Shown here: piece by piece, positions 46,850-55,876 of the stretch
Layout of the letters: each line of letters begins with the position of its first letter
Numbering within the stretch: the stretch's first letter is position 1
From: Aquisphaera insulae
Lineage (GTDB): Bacteria > Planctomycetota > Planctomycetia > Isosphaerales > Isosphaeraceae
Length of the DNA stretch: 64,000 nt
Direction of reading: 5' to 3'
NCBI RefSeq assembly: GCF_011064615.1
Contig: NZ_JAALJH010000013.1
Span: forward strand, 79,999 to 143,998
Position numbers and translations under genes: made by a program
Notes under the pieces: model-generated
What the model was told of the DNA's origin: nothing
The model's input: only the letters and a program-made list of their open reading frames with translations
Databases searched by the model: none

Positions 46850-47494
46850 ATGGACCGCGGACGCGACGAGAGGGGCCACCGACTCGACTTCGACGCGCTC
46901 GAGCCTCGTCACATGCCGGCCGGCGCGGGGCTCTGGGCAGCGACCGCATTGGGCACCGGCGACGTCAACGGTGACGGGACGGTCGATCCTTCCGACCTTC
47001 GGGCGTTTGCCGTGGCCTTCCCGTCGCGGGCGGGCTCTCCCAATTTCAATCCGGCCGCCGACTTCAATCGTGACGGCGTCATCAACGCGAAGGACGCGAG
47101 GGTCATCCTCCGGAGCATGGCGCCCCTGACGACCCGCCGCCCGCTGAACGTCAGCCTGGCCCTGGCGCCGGAGGACCGGCCGGACTTCAAGACGTCGCAG
47201 ATCTCGGGCGGCGCGACGATGCACCAGGACTTCACGATCATCGGACACACGACGCCGGGGAGCCTGGTGATCGAGGACAATCACAAGTCGCGGCTCTCCG
47301 GCGGTTCTTCGGCCTACAAGTTCACCGGCCCGGCGCACGCCGTCGATGCGAGCGGGAACTTCTCGATCAAGGCGAGGAATACCGAGGGCGTGAACAACAA
47401 CAACTTCCTCGTCCTGGATCCGTTCGGCGGTCGGCTGATCATCGATTTCCCCGTGCTCTGGATTCCCTACGCGTCGGGCCGTATCGGCCGATGA
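46850..47494 (+). CDS. exported dockerin-like protein with planctomycete N-terminal tag
   Basis: This is a 214-residue protein. The N-terminus has LDFDALEPRHMPAG (about 12-25), the planctomycete surface-protein tag. Two dockerin/EF-hand-type Ca2+ loops follow at about 38-49 (DVNGDGTVDPSD) and 71-82 (DFNRDGVINAKD). The C-terminal 120 residues are beta-rich, with FTGPAHAVDASGNFSIKA, and of no known family. The ATG at 46850 has GGAG at a good distance. It sits between the adaptor gene and the TolC genes, but nothing suggests a part in efflux. Confidence 0.7.
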   Translation: MDRGRDERGHRLDFDALEPRHMPAGAGLWAATALGTGDVNGDGTVDPSDLRAFAVAFPSRAGSPNFNPAADFNRDGVINAKDARVILRSMAPLTTRRPLNVSLALAPEDRPDFKTSQISGGATMHQDFTIIGHTTPGSLVIEDNHKSRLSGGSSAYKFTGPAHAVDASGNFSIKARNTEGVNNNNFLVLDPFGGRLIIDFPVLWIPYASGRIGR

Positions 47495-47524
47495 AATGGT
47501 TGCGCCCTGCCCTCTCGCCGATCA

Positions 47525-49126
47525 TCACTCAACGCCAAGATGAATCGGATGACCGGAGACGGGCAGGGGGCCGACGAGGGGCGTATTCAGCGGCGGCGGC
47601 CCGGCAGGCTCGATCGCCGGCTCCGGAAGGGGCGGGGGCGAGCCCAGGGCCACGAAGAGCCGGAACTGGGCCTGGTCATAGGCGACGATCGCACGGACGA
47701 CATTCACGCGGGCGGTCGCCACGAGATTCAGGCTATTCAGGACCTCGATCGGCCGGCCCAGGTTCTGGCGACTTCGGGCGCGGTCTTCCCGGAAGCCCTC
47801 CTCGGCCGAGGCGAGCTCGCGGCGAGCGATCTCGATCTTCGCCCGCGCGGCCAGGGCCTCGGCCCGGCTCGCGGCGATCTCGCGGCGAGCCACGTTGATC
47901 GCTCGGACGCGTCGGGCCTCCGCCTCGCCGACCAGGGCCGATCCCCGCCGCTGGAGCGAGAGGTTCCCGGCACCCAGGTTCATCAGCGTCCAGTAGACGC
48001 GGACGTCGAAGTCGGACCGGCCGGCGAAATTCCCCATCAGCGGCGGGACGACGTTGCTGCCGCCGCCGAACGCGGCGCCGCTGTATCCCAGCCAGAGCGT
48101 CGGCAGCAGCGGCCGGGCAATCTCGCGGCGGTATTCGTAATCGGCCCGCACGACGTCCGCGTTCCGGGCCGCGAGGTCCGGTCGACGGCGGAGGGCATAC
48201 TGGACCAGGTCGAAGACGGTCGTCTCGAGATCGATCAGGTGAATCGGAGCAAGCGTCCCCCCCTCGGCGTGGAGCCTGATCGAGGGATCCAGATTGAGCC
48301 GTGCGGCCAGCCTGGCCGCCGTGACGGCCACCTCCTCCTCCGCGCGCTGGACGGCGGCGCGGTGGAGCTTCCACTCGGCCTGGGCGCGGTTGGCATCGGC
48401 GACGCGACGCTCGCCGGCGATCGCGAAGTCGTCCACGTTCACGGCGAGATCGTGGACCTGAGTCTCGTTGAGCCGCCTGATCTCCAGGATTTCCTGCGCG
48501 GCGAGCAGCTCGAGGTGAAGCACGGCCACGTCCAGCAGCACCTCGTTGGCCGTCGCCAGGGCGCGGAATCGGTTGCCGAGGACGAGCTGATGGGCGGCCA
48601 GGGGTTCGAACCACGCTTCGGTGAGCGAGCCGAAGAGGCTGACAGCCGGGACTGCCGGCGTGCCGGACCCCATCGCGAGGCTGCCGCCGCCGAAGTAGAG
48701 GGACTGTTCCGTGAGGTTCAAGATCTGACCCGAGGATCGCTGGAGGTTTCCCGTATGGATGTGCAGATTCGTGCCCGCGTTCAGCGAGGGGAGGAGGATC
48801 GACCGCGCCTGGGTCTGCGCCGCGAGAGCCTCGGTGATCCGTGCCCGCGCGGCGGCGATGGTCGGGTTCTCCGCGTCGGCGAGCCGGAGTGCCGTGTACA
48901 GGTCCACCGGATACGCGGGCGCCGCCGGGACCACGGCCGGCGAGGGGACGCGAAGGCCAAGAGCCTGCCGCCGCGCGGCCAGGTCCTTCTCGGCCTCCGC
49001 CTGGCCATCCGAGGGGTCGCTCGCCGGCGGCCGAGCACCGGCCCGCGACGGCATCATGGCGAGGATGGAGAGGCCGATCGCGGCCCCCAGGAAGACTCGC
49101 GCGGGCGTTGATGGCCTGTTTCTCAT
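47525..49126 (-). CDS. TolC-family outer membrane efflux protein, paralogue 1
   Basis: This is a 533-residue TolC-type protein with a signal peptide (about 1-31). The usual internal duplication of helical hairpins is visible, with ALRLADAENPTIAAARARITEA and LVQYALRRRPDLAARNADVVRADYEY starting the two halves. The strand motifs LYFGGGSLAMGSGT and WLGYSGAAFGGGSN mark the beta-barrel parts. It directly follows paralogue 2 on the minus strand with no gap, and the two are clearly related by tandem duplication (for example FGGGSNVVPPLMGNFAGRSDFD here and FGGGSNLVRPILGGFGGRTDFD there). Confidence 0.9.
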   Translation of the reverse strand: MRNRPSTPARVFLGAAIGLSILAMMPSRAGARPPASDPSDGQAEAEKDLAARRQALGLRVPSPAVVPAAPAYPVDLYTALRLADAENPTIAAARARITEALAAQTQARSILLPSLNAGTNLHIHTGNLQRSSGQILNLTEQSLYFGGGSLAMGSGTPAVPAVSLFGSLTEAWFEPLAAHQLVLGNRFRALATANEVLLDVAVLHLELLAAQEILEIRRLNETQVHDLAVNVDDFAIAGERRVADANRAQAEWKLHRAAVQRAEEEVAVTAARLAARLNLDPSIRLHAEGGTLAPIHLIDLETTVFDLVQYALRRRPDLAARNADVVRADYEYRREIARPLLPTLWLGYSGAAFGGGSNVVPPLMGNFAGRSDFDVRVYWTLMNLGAGNLSLQRRGSALVGEAEARRVRAINVARREIAASRAEALAARAKIEIARRELASAEEGFREDRARSRQNLGRPIEVLNSLNLVATARVNVVRAIVAYDQAQFRLFVALGSPPPLPEPAIEPAGPPPLNTPLVGPLPVSGHPIHLGVE

Positions 49127-50773
49127 CTAGCGACCCGCCGGCGGTGGGACGTTGCCGGTACGGGCCGGCCCGGTGACCCGGGGGTTCTCCGCGGTGACCC
49201 CGCTCGGCGAGACGCCGCCGACCGGCACCGGCCGGGCCAGCGTATCGGCGGGCGGCTGCCCGAGAGCGACGTAGAGCTCGAACTGGGCGCGGTCGTAGTC
49301 CACGATAGCGTCCACGTAGTCGAGTCGCGCCTGCGCCAGGAGTCGGAAACTGTCGAGTAACTCGATCGGGAGGACGTCGCGGGACCGATAGCGGATGCGT
49401 GTCAGGTCCTGGGTGAACGAGAGGAGGCCGGACTCGACGGCCGACTCGTTCGTCTCGATCTGGGCGTAGCGGGCGTGGGTCTTCGCGTAGGCCTCGGCGA
49501 TCTGCTCGCGGACCAGGTTCAGGACCTCGAGCTGTTCGAACCGGCGGACCTGGAGGTTGGCGTTCGCGCCCCGGATCAGGGCCACGTTCCCCACCCCCAG
49601 GTTTCGAATGGTCCAGTAGGCGGCCGCGTCGAAATCGGTCCGGCCGCCGAAGCCGCCCAGGATTGGCCGGACCAGGTTGCTGCCGCCTCCGAACCCGCCG
49701 GCGCTGAAGCCGAGATAGATTGTCGGCGAGAAGGGGAGGACCCTGGCGTTCTCCAGGGCCAGCAGCCCCTGGATGATCGAGGCTCGCTGGGCTCCCAGCT
49801 CGGGACGCTGGAGCAGGCCCAGGGCTAGCAGCTCGGAGACGGGGATCGGATCCGGCACCAGGGGGTGCGGCACGACGAACGCGTCGGTCGGGTGGAGCCG
49901 GACCGACGGGTCCAGGTTGAGGACCTCGCAAAGGCGTGCCGAAGAGGCCAGGATCTCGGCCTCCACCTGCTTGAGGAACGCCTCGCGGCGCTGGAGCTCG
50001 GTCGCGGCGCGGTTGGCGTCTGCCATCCGGCCCTGGCCGGTCTCCGCGTAATCACGCGTCAAACGGGCGATCCCCCTTGCCTCGTCGCGGTTCTGCAAGG
50101 CCACGGCGTGGCGAGCCTCGGCACGGAGCAGCTCGCTGTAGGACAGCGTGACCCGGAGGAAGACCTGGTTGCGGACCGCGACGTTCTCGAATTCCCGCTG
50201 GTGGACGAGCTGGCGGCTCTCCAGGTAATTGAAGACGCCCACAGCGAGGTTGCCGCCCAGGAAGACGCCGGGGATGGTGACGGTCCCGGAGCCGACCGCG
50301 CTGCTGCCGGCACCCACGTACACCGAGCTCCGATTGACCGAGAGGATATTGCCGTTGCCCTGCTGCAAGTTCCCGGCGTGGCTGTCGTAGTTCATGCCCG
50401 GATTGATCGACGGCAGGAATCGCGCGGCGGCGAGTTGCCTCTGGGCGACCGATTCCAGGACTCGCTGGCGGGCGACGTTCAGATCCGGGTTCTGGACTCC
50501 CGCCAGCCGGAGAGCCGTCGTGAGGTCGATCGGCCTCGTCTCGGTCGCCAGGATCGACGGTGGTGAAACCGGGGCCGGTGGCGGAGTCGCCTCGCCGGCA
50601 GGTCGAGACGGAATACTCTCTCCCGACGAGGGGAGCGCCTCGGGCATGGGGCGGTGGCTCGGGCTACGACCCGGCTCGGTCTGCGCCACCGCCGCGGCTC
50701 CGGCGGCCGCGGCGGCCGCGAGCCATCCCGCCAGCCCCAGGTGGATCGCCCTTCTGCCTCGTCGTGTCACCAT
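49127..50773 (-). CDS. TolC-family outer membrane efflux protein, paralogue 2
   Basis: This is a 548-residue TolC-type protein with a signal peptide (about 1-30, MVTRRGRRAIHLGLAGWLAA). A Pro/Ser-rich segment (about 32-75) follows, then two helical-hairpin halves (ALRLAGVQNPDLNVARQRVLES; LALGLLQRPELGAQRASIIQG). The start is the ATG at 50773, with AGGGAG 5 bases upstream; the frame runs on far upstream only as antisense of the RND gene. It shares order and motifs with paralogue 1. It is divergent from the RND pump gene, 204 bases away. Confidence 0.9.
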   Translation of the reverse strand: MVTRRGRRAIHLGLAGWLAAAAAAGAAAVAQTEPGRSPSHRPMPEALPSSGESIPSRPAGEATPPPAPVSPPSILATETRPIDLTTALRLAGVQNPDLNVARQRVLESVAQRQLAAARFLPSINPGMNYDSHAGNLQQGNGNILSVNRSSVYVGAGSSAVGSGTVTIPGVFLGGNLAVGVFNYLESRQLVHQREFENVAVRNQVFLRVTLSYSELLRAEARHAVALQNRDEARGIARLTRDYAETGQGRMADANRAATELQRREAFLKQVEAEILASSARLCEVLNLDPSVRLHPTDAFVVPHPLVPDPIPVSELLALGLLQRPELGAQRASIIQGLLALENARVLPFSPTIYLGFSAGGFGGGSNLVRPILGGFGGRTDFDAAAYWTIRNLGVGNVALIRGANANLQVRRFEQLEVLNLVREQIAEAYAKTHARYAQIETNESAVESGLLSFTQDLTRIRYRSRDVLPIELLDSFRLLAQARLDYVDAIVDYDRAQFELYVALGQPPADTLARPVPVGGVSPSGVTAENPRVTGPARTGNVPPPAGR

Positions 50774-50977
50774 CCTGCTCCCTGTGGGGGCATATTCCGG
50801 GCATCCTGCCCGCTCACGAATTCCTGATCGACCCCGAGAGATGGGAAACTTGATGCCGACCCGTTCCGGGACGGCTTCGGCGTGATAGGAAAACGCGGAC
50901 CCACGACCTAGAATCGGAGTTCCGCGTCTCGATCCACGGGCCCTTGAGGCTTTTTCCCCAAAACCAGGGGCTCGATC

Positions 50978-53900
50978 ATGAACGGCCTGATCAAGGCCTC
51001 GCTCGGAAATCCCCATGCGGTGACGGTGATGGCGCTCACGATCGTGCTGCTGGGCGGCCTGAGCGTCTCGCAGATCCCCGTGGATATCCTGCCGACCTTC
51101 CGCAGCCCGGCGGTCCAGACGCTGACTTTCTACGGCGGGATGTCGGCCAATAGCATCGCCCACGACATCACCAACCGCATGGAACGATGGACCGGCCAGG
51201 CGAACGGCATGGCTCGGCAAGAGTCTCGATCGATCCTGGGCGCGAGCATCGTCCGCAACTACTTCCAGGGCGACGTCGATCCCAACGGGGCGCTCACGCA
51301 GGTGAACTCGCTGGCCCTGGCGGCCATCCCGAACCTCCCGCCGGGGACCCTGCCCCCGGTCGTCCTCCCTTTCGATCCCACGTCGACGACCCCTATCTGC
51401 GTGGTGGCGGTGGATAGTGACGACCCGGCGAACAATGAATCGGTCCTCTACGACGTCGGCCGGTACGAAGTGCGAAACATGATCATGGGACAGCCGGGAG
51501 CGGTCGCCCCGGTCGTCTATGGCGGCAAGGTGCGGGCGGTGATGGCCTATCTGGATCGCCAGAAGATGCAGGCCCGCGAGCTCTCGACTCAGGACGTCCT
51601 CGCCGCCCTCAACGCCGGCAATGTCTTCCTGCCGACCGGCGACGCCAAGTTCGGCGACCTGGACTACGTCATCGATTCCAACTCGATGTACGAGAAGGTC
51701 GAGGACATGGGCGACATCCCGGTCCGGATCGAGCCGGGAAACGCGACGTACCTGAAGGATGTGGCCCGGACGAAGGACGCGAATTACATCCAGACCAACG
51801 TGGTCCGCATCGACGGCAAGCGGGAGGTCTACATCCCCGTCTTCCGCCAGCTCGGGGCCAGCACGTTGAAGGTCGTTCAGGCGCTCCAGGACTCGCTCCA
51901 CGAGATGGAAGGCAAGCTGTCGCGGGCCGGGATCAGCCTTAAGCTCGTGATGGACCAGTCCGTCTACGTGCGGAAGTCGATCGAGGCGCTCGTCCAGGAG
52001 GGCCTGCTGGGCGCGGTCCTCTGCTCGCTGGTGATCCTGATGTTCCTCGGCGAGTGGCGGATGACCGGGATCGCGGTGATGACCCTGCCGATCTCCTGCC
52101 TGGCCTGCTGCGCCGCGCTCTACTTCTGCGGCCAGACGGTGAACACGATGACCCTGGCGGGGATGACGCTCGCGATCGGGCCGATGATCGACAGCGCGAT
52201 CATCTGCCTCGAGAACACCCATCGGCACATGAGCCTGGGAGCGAGCCCGCGCGACGCGGCCTTCCTGGGGGCGAGCGAGGTGGCCATGCCGGAGCTGGTC
52301 TCGACGCTCTGCACGTTCCTGGTCCTCTCTCCGCTGGTGCTGACCCCCGGCCTTGGCCAGTTCCTCTTCAAGCCGATGGCCATGGCGGTCGCCTTCTCGA
52401 TGATCGCCGCCTACCTGCTCTCGCGGACGCTGGTGCCGGCCTGCTCCGCGTACTGGTTGAAGCCGCACGGCTCCGGCGAGCACGGTGGCGAGGAAGCGGA
52501 GCATGAGGGCGGCGGGCCCATCGCCCGCATTTTCGCCGGCTTGCAGGCCGTGATCGATCGAGGCATTGGAGGCTACGTGAAGGGCCTGGATGTCGTCCTG
52601 GATCATCCGAGGCTCACACTGGGCCTCTCCTTCTCGGCCCTGGCCGCGACGGTGATCGTCTTCTGGCCGATCCTCCGCAAGGAGTTCTTCCCCGAGGTCG
52701 ACGCGGGGGCCTTCGAGATGTACGTCCGCGCCCCGTCCGGGCTCCGGATCGAGAAGATGGAAGAGCGGATCAAGGCGGTGGAGCACCACGTTCGCGAGAC
52801 GATCGAAAAGGAGGATCTGCAACTGGTCCTCTCGGAGCTGGGGGTGACGTCGGACTGGTCGGCCGCCTACACGCCCAACGCCGGCCCGATGGACGCCGTG
52901 GTCAAGATCCAGCTCTCCGCCGAGCGGAAGAAATCGGCCCAGGACTACGTCGCGGAGCTGCGGGAGAGCTTCGCGGCCCGCAGCGAGTTCAGCGACCTGG
53001 AGTTCGCCTTCGACGCCGGCGGCATGGTCCGCGCCGCGATGAACGAGGGGAAGTCCACGCCCATCAGCGTCCGGATCACCGCGAAGGACCAGAAGACCGC
53101 CCACCGCGTCGCCTTGGACATCCGCAACGAGGTCGTGAAGGTCCCGGGCGTGGTCGACGCCCGGATCATCCAGCGGCTCGACTATCCCCAGTTCATGATC
53201 AAGGTGGACCGGGCGAAATCGGCCCAGCTTGGCCTGACGCAGGCGGACGTCATGAAGGCGATCATCGCGTCCCTGAATTCGAGCATCCAGTTCGACAAGC
53301 GAAATTTCTGGATCGATCCGAGGAGCAAGAACCAGTATTACGTCGGGGTCTCGTACGCCGAGAACGACATCACGTCGCTCGACACGATCCTGGACATCCC
53401 GATCACCAGCCCCGTCCAGAAGCGCCCGATCCCGATGCGGAACGTGATCGAGATCGAGCGGAGTCCCGTGGCGACGGAGGTGACCCATTACAACATCCAG
53501 CCGACCATCGAGCTGACGATGGGGGTCCACCAGCGGGACCTCGGCCACGTCTCGGACGACGTCTCGGAGATCCTCGGCAGGTTCGGCAGGTTCTCGAAGG
53601 CCGGCCAGTGGGACACCTACAAGCCCGATTCCGGCGGCAAGGAATTGCTCACCGGCAGCAAGATCACGCTCAGCGGCGAATATCTCCGGATGAAGGATAC
53701 GTTCAATAGCCTGGGGATCGGGCTAATCCTGGCGTCGCTGCTGATCTACTTCCTGATGGTGGGGCTCGATCGTTCCTTCGTCGTCCCCCTCACCGTCATG
53801 GCCATCGTGCCGCTCTCGCTCGTCGGCATCATGCCGATGCTCTACCTCACGAGGTCGGCCGTGAACGTGCAGTCCCTCCTCGGGTTCATCTTCATCGTCG

Positions 53901-54268
53901 GCATCAAGGTCGCAAACTCGGTGCTGATGACCGACTATGCCCAGGAGCTTCGCCGCCACGAGGGCCTCACCCCGCTGCAGGCCATTCGCAAGGCCGCCGC
54001 CCTTCGCGTGCGGCCGATCACGATGACCGCGCTCGCCGCATTCTTCGCGCTCACGCCCGGCGCGCTCGCCCTCGAGCGCGGGAGCGAGGCCAACGCGCCG
54101 CTGGCGCGAGCCATCCTCGGCGGCCTGATCGCGGGCGAGCCCGCCACGCTCTTCGTATTGCCGGTCATCTACTCGCTCCTCGTCCGCGACCGGCCCGGGC
54201 GGGGGCTCGAAACGGACCACGAGGGGGGGACCGGGGACGATCCCGGCGGCGAGGCCGGCGCGTCGTGA
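50978..54268 (+). CDS. RND-family efflux permease
   Basis: This is a 1096-residue RND transporter, with 12 membrane spans and two large periplasmic loops. The N-terminal span, PVDILPTFRSPAVQTLTFYGGMSANSIAHDIT, is typical. Span 4 reads TLAGMTLAIGPMIDSAIICLENTHRH, with one aspartate and the EN pair, as in heavy-metal- or organic-type RND pumps, rather than two aspartates. Span 10 carries LLGFIFIVGIKVANSVLMTDYAQ. It would work with the adaptor at 45302 and one of the TolC proteins. The substrate is unknown. The start is the ATG at 50978. Confidence 0.9.
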   Translation: MNGLIKASLGNPHAVTVMALTIVLLGGLSVSQIPVDILPTFRSPAVQTLTFYGGMSANSIAHDITNRMERWTGQANGMARQESRSILGASIVRNYFQGDVDPNGALTQVNSLALAAIPNLPPGTLPPVVLPFDPTSTTPICVVAVDSDDPANNESVLYDVGRYEVRNMIMGQPGAVAPVVYGGKVRAVMAYLDRQKMQARELSTQDVLAALNAGNVFLPTGDAKFGDLDYVIDSNSMYEKVEDMGDIPVRIEPGNATYLKDVARTKDANYIQTNVVRIDGKREVYIPVFRQLGASTLKVVQALQDSLHEMEGKLSRAGISLKLVMDQSVYVRKSIEALVQEGLLGAVLCSLVILMFLGEWRMTGIAVMTLPISCLACCAALYFCGQTVNTMTLAGMTLAIGPMIDSAIICLENTHRHMSLGASPRDAAFLGASEVAMPELVSTLCTFLVLSPLVLTPGLGQFLFKPMAMAVAFSMIAAYLLSRTLVPACSAYWLKPHGSGEHGGEEAEHEGGGPIARIFAGLQAVIDRGIGGYVKGLDVVLDHPRLTLGLSFSALAATVIVFWPILRKEFFPEVDAGAFEMYVRAPSGLRIEKMEERIKAVEHHVRETIEKEDLQLVLSELGVTSDWSAAYTPNAGPMDAVVKIQLSAERKKSAQDYVAELRESFAARSEFSDLEFAFDAGGMVRAAMNEGKSTPISVRITAKDQKTAHRVALDIRNEVVKVPGVVDARIIQRLDYPQFMIKVDRAKSAQLGLTQADVMKAIIASLNSSIQFDKRNFWIDPRSKNQYYVGVSYAENDITSLDTILDIPITSPVQKRPIPMRNVIEIERSPVATEVTHYNIQPTIELTMGVHQRDLGHVSDDVSEILGRFGRFSKAGQWDTYKPDSGGKELLTGSKITLSGEYLRMKDTFNSLGIGLILASLLIYFLMVGLDRSFVVPLTVMAIVPLSLVGIMPMLYLTRSAVNVQSLLGFIFIVGIKVANSVLMTDYAQELRRHEGLTPLQAIRKAAALRVRPITMTALAAFFALTPGALALERGSEANAPLARAILGGLIAGEPATLFVLPVIYSLLVRDRPGRGLETDHEGGTGDDPGGEAGAS

Positions 54269-54346
54269 GGGGTCCATGATCGGGAGGGCTCGCTACCATC
54301 CGGCGTTCCTGGTGTTTCATCATGGGACGACGTGGAGACCTCGGAC

Positions 54347-55222
54347 ATGCAGATCGCGATCGCCTTCTGGTTGCTGATCACGGCCGCCGCCTCCGGGCCC
54401 GGCGGCTCTCACAGGAACATCGCCTACTCCGACCTCGGCGGGGCTCGCACGCAGCTCGATGTCTACGCCGGGGAAGGGGGGAAGGCGCGGCCGTGCGTCG
54501 TCTGGATTCATGGCGGGGCCTGGGAGTTCGGGAACAAGAGCGGCGTCGGCCAGAAGCCGAAGGCGTTCGGCGAGAAGGGCTATCTCTTCGTCAGCGTCGA
54601 TTACCGGATGCATCCCGCCGTCACCTACAAGGAGCAGGCGGGCGACATCGCCACGGCCATCCGCTGGGTACGAGACCATGCAGCGGAATACGGCGGCGAC
54701 CCGAAGCGGATCTTCCTGATGGGCCACAGCGCGGGGGCCCATCTCGCCGCGCTGGTCGCGACCGACGAACGATACCTGGAGAAAGCCGGCCTCGGCTTGA
54801 AGGACCTGTCCGGGGTGATCCTCCTCGACGGTGCCGGATATGACATCCCCCAGCAGGTCGCCTCGTCGCGGTTGCCACGCATCAAGGCCATGTACACCGG
54901 AGTCTTCGGAAAGGATGTGGAAGGACAGAAGGACGCATCGCCCATCGAGCATGTGTCGAGAGGGAAAGGAATCCCGGCCTTCCTGATCCTCCACGTGGCC
55001 GCTCGCCCGGATTCGAGGTTGCAGTCGGAGTCGCTCGGGGAACGCCTTCGCGCGGCGGGCGTGGCGGCCAGGGTGGAGCCGGCTGAGGGAAAGACGCACA
55101 TGACGATCAATCGCGAGCTTGGCACGCCGGGCGATCTCCCGACGATTTCGGTCTTCACGTTCCTGAGGGTTTCTTGCGGCGATCCCATCCCGGCCCCGGA
55201 GGCTCGACCCAAGCCTAGATGA
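54347..55222 (+). CDS. secreted alpha/beta hydrolase (esterase/lipase-like)
   Basis: This is a 291-residue protein with a short signal peptide (about 1-18). The alpha/beta-hydrolase marks are the oxyanion HGG (VVWIHGGAWEFGNK), the nucleophile elbow GHSAGAH, and an acid in the segment before HMTINRELG, where the histidine stands. It is of the carboxylesterase-like (BD-FAE/lipase 3) type. Substrates cannot be read. It follows the RND gene by about 80 bases on the same strand. The ATG at 54347 is used; a GTG at 54332 is an alternative. Confidence 0.82.
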   Translation: MQIAIAFWLLITAAASGPGGSHRNIAYSDLGGARTQLDVYAGEGGKARPCVVWIHGGAWEFGNKSGVGQKPKAFGEKGYLFVSVDYRMHPAVTYKEQAGDIATAIRWVRDHAAEYGGDPKRIFLMGHSAGAHLAALVATDERYLEKAGLGLKDLSGVILLDGAGYDIPQQVASSRLPRIKAMYTGVFGKDVEGQKDASPIEHVSRGKGIPAFLILHVAARPDSRLQSESLGERLRAAGVAARVEPAEGKTHMTINRELGTPGDLPTISVFTFLRVSCGDPIPAPEARPKPR

Positions 55223-55324
55223 TCACGGGACTTACCAACGCCCCGTTGCCTTCCGATGGCCCTCGTGTACAAAGAAAGGGATCGGAGAATCATCACCCTG
55301 CCGCAGTCACCACGGGAACCCGAA

Positions 55325-55846
55325 ATGCCCAAGATCCACGCTCCCGCCTCCGCCAGCAAGTCTACCCCCTTCGAGACCAAGAATGACCTGAGCGCCGGCG
55401 TCCGCACCAAGGTCATCGATCTGCTCAACGCCCGCCTCGCGGACAGCGTGGACCTCCAGTCCCAGGTGAAGCAGGCCCACTGGAACGTGAAGGGGGCCAA
55501 CTTCATCGCCCTCCACAAGCTCTTCGACGAGATCCACGCAGACGTCCTCGAGTACGTGGACGAGATCGCCGAGCGGGCCGTCCAGCTCGGCGGCGTGGCC
55601 CAGGGGACCGTCCGGACCGCGGCCAGGTCGAGCCAGCTTGGCGAATACCCCGCGTCGGCGGTCGACGGCGAGCAGCACGTTGCCGCCCTCTCCTCGGCAC
55701 TCGCCCGCTACGGCAAGGCGGTCCGGGATGCCATCGACGAGGCCGACGAGTTCGGCGACGTCGACACGGCCGACCTGTTCACGGGCATCTCGCGGGGCGT
55801 CGACAAGTGGCTCTGGTTCGTCGAGGCCCATGCCCAGGCGAGGTGA
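55325..55846 (+). CDS. dps: Dps-family DNA-protecting iron-storage protein
   Basis: This is a 173-residue Dps protein of the ferritin superfamily. The intersubunit ferroxidase ligands are present: H52 (QAHWNVKG), H64 and D68 (ALHKLFDEIH), D79 and E83 (YVDEIAERAVQLGG). Dps oxidises Fe2+ with hydrogen peroxide and shields DNA during stress. The N-terminal 20 residues with Lys and Ser are the usual DNA-binding tail. The ATG at 55325 is chosen; the frame is open to 55256. Oxidative-stress or stationary-phase control is expected from family knowledge but no operator is visible. Confidence 0.92.
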   Translation: MPKIHAPASASKSTPFETKNDLSAGVRTKVIDLLNARLADSVDLQSQVKQAHWNVKGANFIALHKLFDEIHADVLEYVDEIAERAVQLGGVAQGTVRTAARSSQLGEYPASAVDGEQHVAALSSALARYGKAVRDAIDEADEFGDVDTADLFTGISRGVDKWLWFVEAHAQAR

Positions 55847-55876
55847 GCCGCGTCGAGCTAGATCGGCCGGGCCCTC

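Noticed and set aside
50774..53548. Minus-strand extension of TolC paralogue 2 to 1473 residues
   Set aside because: The extra part is antisense of the RND pump. The signal peptide and ribosome binding site fix the start at 50773.
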